From the NCBI GenBank assembly GCA_017619985.1, contig JAFZRG010000049.1, positions 1-7,923 of the forward strand: a DNA stretch of 7,923 nt. The letters are read 5' to 3'. The translations under genes were made by a program, and so were the position numbers. Each line of letters begins with the position of its first letter. Position 1 is the first letter of the stretch. Shown in pieces: positions 5,862-7,923 of this stretch. Below the pieces are notes generated by a model, which saw nothing but the letters and a program-made list of their open reading frames with translations, made no database searches and had not been told where the DNA came from. This DNA comes from Bacillota bacterium (GTDB lineage Bacteria > Bacillota > Clostridia > Peptostreptococcales > Anaerovoracaceae).

Positions 5862-7502
5862 ATGGAACCCATCAAACCTATGCTGTGGACCTGTCTGAAG
5901 AACTATTCCGCCAAGGATCTGTCTTCAGACGTCGTATCAGGCATCATCGTGGCAGTCATTGCGCTGCCTCTCTCTATCGCACTGGCACTCGCTTCCGGCG
6001 TAGGACCGGAAGAGGGCCTGTACACCGCCATCATCGCGGGCTTTCTGATCTCCGCATTCGGCGGCAGCAAAGTACAGATCGCGGGACCGACCGCGGCGTT
6101 CGCGACCATCGTCGCGGGCATCGTCGCCAATTCCGGCCTGCAAGGCCTGATGGTGGCGACCGTCATGGCCGGCATCCTGCTCATCGTCATGGGCGTACTG
6201 CGCCTGGGCAAGCTCATCCGCTTCATCCCCGGCACCATCACCATCGGCTTCACCGCGGGCATCGCGGTCACGATCCTCATCGGTCAGCTGAAGGATTTCT
6301 TCGGCCTGACGTATCCGGCAGGGACTGTGACCATCGAGACTGTCGAAAAGGTCGAGGCGGTCGCGAAGAACTTCGGAACGCTCAATCCCTGGGCGCTCGG
6401 CATCGGCGTGCTCAGCCTCGCGATCCTGATCTTATGGCCGAAAGTCTCCGCCAAGATCCCCGCATCGCTCATCGCGGTTCTTGCCGGCGCTCTGATCGTG
6501 AAATTCGGAAATCTGCCCGTCAATACCATCGGCGACCTGTACACGGTCAGCAGCAAACTGCCGTCGCTGCACCTGCAGCCGGTCAGCTTCTCCCTGATCC
6601 GCTCCATGTTCCCGAACGCGGTCACGATCGCGATCCTGGCGGCTATCGAGTCGCTGCTGTCCTGCGTCGTCGCGGACGGCATGACCGGCGACAAACACCG
6701 CCCCGACACGGAACTCATTGCGCAGGGCATCGGCAATATCGGATCCGCGCTGTTCGGCGGCATCCCGGCGACGGGCGCCATCGCCAGAACGGCAGCGAAC
6801 ATCAACAACGGCGGCAAAACTCCCGTGGCAGGCATGGTGCATTCTATCGTGCTGCTGCTGGTGCTGCTGCTCCTGATGCCGTTCGCATCCTATATCCCAA
6901 TGCCTGTCATCGCGGCGGTCCTGTTTGTCGTCGCGTATAATATGTGCCAGTGGCGGCCCTTCGTGAACCTCATCAAAACGGCTCCGAAGAGCGATATCAT
7001 CGTTCTGGTGATCACGTTCGTCCTGACGGTCGTCTTCGACCTGGTCGTGGCGATCGGCGTCGGCCTCGGACTTGCCTGCCTGCTGTTCATGAAGCGCATG
7101 AGCGAGGAAACGGACATCCGCCAGTGGGAAGACGCCCCGGAGGACGAAGAATCCGGCCTGCGCCATATCCTGCCCGAGGTGAGCATCTACGAGATCGAAG
7201 GGCCTCTGTTCTTCGGCAGCGTGGAAAAACTGTCCGCGATCACTGCGAAAAAGGCGACGAAAGCGCTGGTGCTGCGCATGCGCAGCGTGACCGCTCTGGA
7301 TTCGACCGCGCTCACCTCACTGGAAAAGCTGTACGACCGCTGCAAGGCGCAGGGCGCCCAGATCATATTCTCGCACGTCAATCCGCAGCCGATGAAGGTC
7401 ATGGAACACGGCGGCTTCGTCGAAAAGGTAGGGCGCGAGTTCTTCTGCAGCCACATCGAAGAAGCCATCGAGATGGCCGAAGCGATCGCGGGCGATCAGT
7501 AG
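5862..7502 (+). CDS. SulP (SLC26) family inorganic anion transporter with C-terminal STAS domain
   Basis: The 546-residue length is typical of bacterial SulP carriers. Residues about 20-410 are a run of hydrophobic helices. They include the substrate-site segment GPTAAF (75-80), AIESLLSCVVADGMTG (261-276) and the signature GGIPATGAIARTAANINNGG (299-318). Residues about 437-546 form a cytoplasmic STAS domain with ALDSTALTSL (478-487); Ser481 matches the switch serine of SpoIIAA-type proteins. The family moves sulfate, bicarbonate, dicarboxylates or other anions; the sequence does not settle which. Glu263 occupies the place where, as I recall, the Na+-coupled BicA has Asp and SLC26Dg has Glu, which hints at proton rather than sodium coupling. 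The gene begins 18 bases after the fusion gene and has a weak GGAAGA site (5850-5855), so it is probably the last member of the same transcript or read through into the next gene. Its STAS could be a target of the upstream GHKL or STAS proteins. Confidence 0.94.
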   Translation: MEPIKPMLWTCLKNYSAKDLSSDVVSGIIVAVIALPLSIALALASGVGPEEGLYTAIIAGFLISAFGGSKVQIAGPTAAFATIVAGIVANSGLQGLMVATVMAGILLIVMGVLRLGKLIRFIPGTITIGFTAGIAVTILIGQLKDFFGLTYPAGTVTIETVEKVEAVAKNFGTLNPWALGIGVLSLAILILWPKVSAKIPASLIAVLAGALIVKFGNLPVNTIGDLYTVSSKLPSLHLQPVSFSLIRSMFPNAVTIAILAAIESLLSCVVADGMTGDKHRPDTELIAQGIGNIGSALFGGIPATGAIARTAANINNGGKTPVAGMVHSIVLLLVLLLLMPFASYIPMPVIAAVLFVVAYNMCQWRPFVNLIKTAPKSDIIVLVITFVLTVVFDLVVAIGVGLGLACLLFMKRMSEETDIRQWEDAPEDEESGLRHILPEVSIYEIEGPLFFGSVEKLSAITAKKATKALVLRMRSVTALDSTALTSLEKLYDRCKAQGAQIIFSHVNPQPMKVMEHGGFVEKVGREFFCSHIEEAIEMAEAIAGDQ

Positions 7503-7522
7503 TTACAGGATAGAATACTTAC

Positions 7523-7923
7523 ATGCACGTCCGGGACCATTTCAAGACCATAACAAGACACAGAAGGGAAGTCCGGAAGCTCTGCTTCAAGATCGGCCTG
7601 TACCGTCAGGGACTGATCCATGACCTCTCGAAGTACAGCCCCGCGGAATTCCTTCCCGGATGCCGCTATTTTCAGGGGTTCCGCAGCCCGAACGACCAGG
7701 AAAGACAGCTGACGGGCTGCAGCAGGTCCTGGATGCATCACAAGGGCCGCAACCGGCATCATTTCGAGTACTGGATCGATTACCCGGGACCGGAACTGCG
7801 CGAGTATCTGAAAAGCGGCGGGTCCCGCCTGGGCCTGTCGGAACATTTTCAGGCGGTGGAGATGCCCCTGAGATATGTCGCGGAGATGTTCTGCGACCGC
7901 GTGGCGGCCTGCAAGGTCTACAG
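7523..7923 (+). CDS. DUF5662 family protein, 3' end cut by window edge
   Basis: From ATG at 7523 the frame stays open to the window end, giving 133 residues: HFKTITRHRREV at the start, LIHDLSKYSPAEF (31-43), WMHHKGRNRHHFEYWIDY (70-87) and MPLRYVAEMFCDRVAACKVY (114-133). I recognise this pattern as DUF5662, a small uncharacterised family common in Clostridia. The His33-Asp34 pair with His72, His73, His79, His80 and late Asp125 resembles a metal-binding HD-type hydrolase site. A phosphohydrolase role is possible but unproven. The start is 20 bases after the transporter's stop. The only ribosome-binding candidate is a weak AGGA at 7507-7510, twelve bases upstream, so translation may be low or coupled. 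Being on the same strand with no terminator in between, it may be co-transcribed, but as a widespread single gene it need not share the function of the STAS set. Confidence 0.88.
   Translation, partial: MHVRDHFKTITRHRREVRKLCFKIGLYRQGLIHDLSKYSPAEFLPGCRYFQGFRSPNDQERQLTGCSRSWMHHKGRNRHHFEYWIDYPGPELREYLKSGGSRLGLSEHFQAVEMPLRYVAEMFCDRVAACKVY

Noticed and set aside
6849..6875. Run of CTG/GTG codons resembling a simple repeat
   Set aside because: It encodes a leucine/valine membrane helix (LLLVLLLLM) of the SulP protein and is interrupted by GTG and CTC, so helix composition explains it.
5885..6940. A 351-codon open frame on the plus strand inside the transporter gene in another frame
   Set aside because: It is an Arg/His/Gly-rich out-of-frame reading of DNA that encodes clear SulP membrane helices.

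Overview
The window looks like a piece of a moderately GC-rich chromosome from a Gram-positive anaerobe, most likely a member of the Clostridia (Lachnospiraceae/Oscillospiraceae type). The pointers are strong purine-rich ribosome binding sites, a STAS protein paired with an RsbW-like ATPase, a TIGR02172-type kinase domain and a DUF5662 gene, all of which I associate with that group. This placement is inference from gene content, not from a marker gene. All seven genes lie on the + strand and are tightly packed. There is no tRNA, rRNA, CRISPR array or insertion sequence that I can see.

Region 1 (1-3217) holds two large, soluble, mostly alpha-helical proteins of unknown function. The first is cut by the left window edge. 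Both carry copies of a short helical repeat (about 45-65 residues, built around an F-x-x-x-M-x-x-D-P core): about four in the second protein and at least one in the first. They therefore look like related products of an older duplication.

Region 2 (3218-3322) is the only real intergenic gap. It has a hairpin-capable stretch across the stop codon of the preceding gene. Next comes an AT-rich island with a TTGACA box, a TATAAT box and a perfect 18-bp palindrome covering the TTGACA box. I read this as the promoter and operator of the genes that follow.

Region 3 (3323-7502) is a four-gene set built around STAS domains and GHKL ATPase folds, the parts used in anti-sigma partner switching. It comprises: (a) a single-domain SpoIIAA-type STAS protein; (b) an RsbW-like protein whose ATP-binding residues appear lost; (c) a 534-residue fusion of STAS, an aminoglycoside-phosphotransferase-like kinase of the TIGR02172 type and a complete RsbW-like GHKL ATPase; and (d) a SulP anion transporter with its own C-terminal STAS domain. 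No sigma factor and no PP2C/SpoIIE phosphatase is encoded in the window. The set therefore has three STAS domains with a serine at the switch position, one intact GHKL kinase, one apparently dead GHKL and an unrelated kinase fold fused in between. An attractive but unproven reading is a signalling module that controls, or is controlled by, anion transport at the membrane.

Region 4 (7523-end) is the start of a DUF5662 gene with an HD-like motif, running off the right edge.
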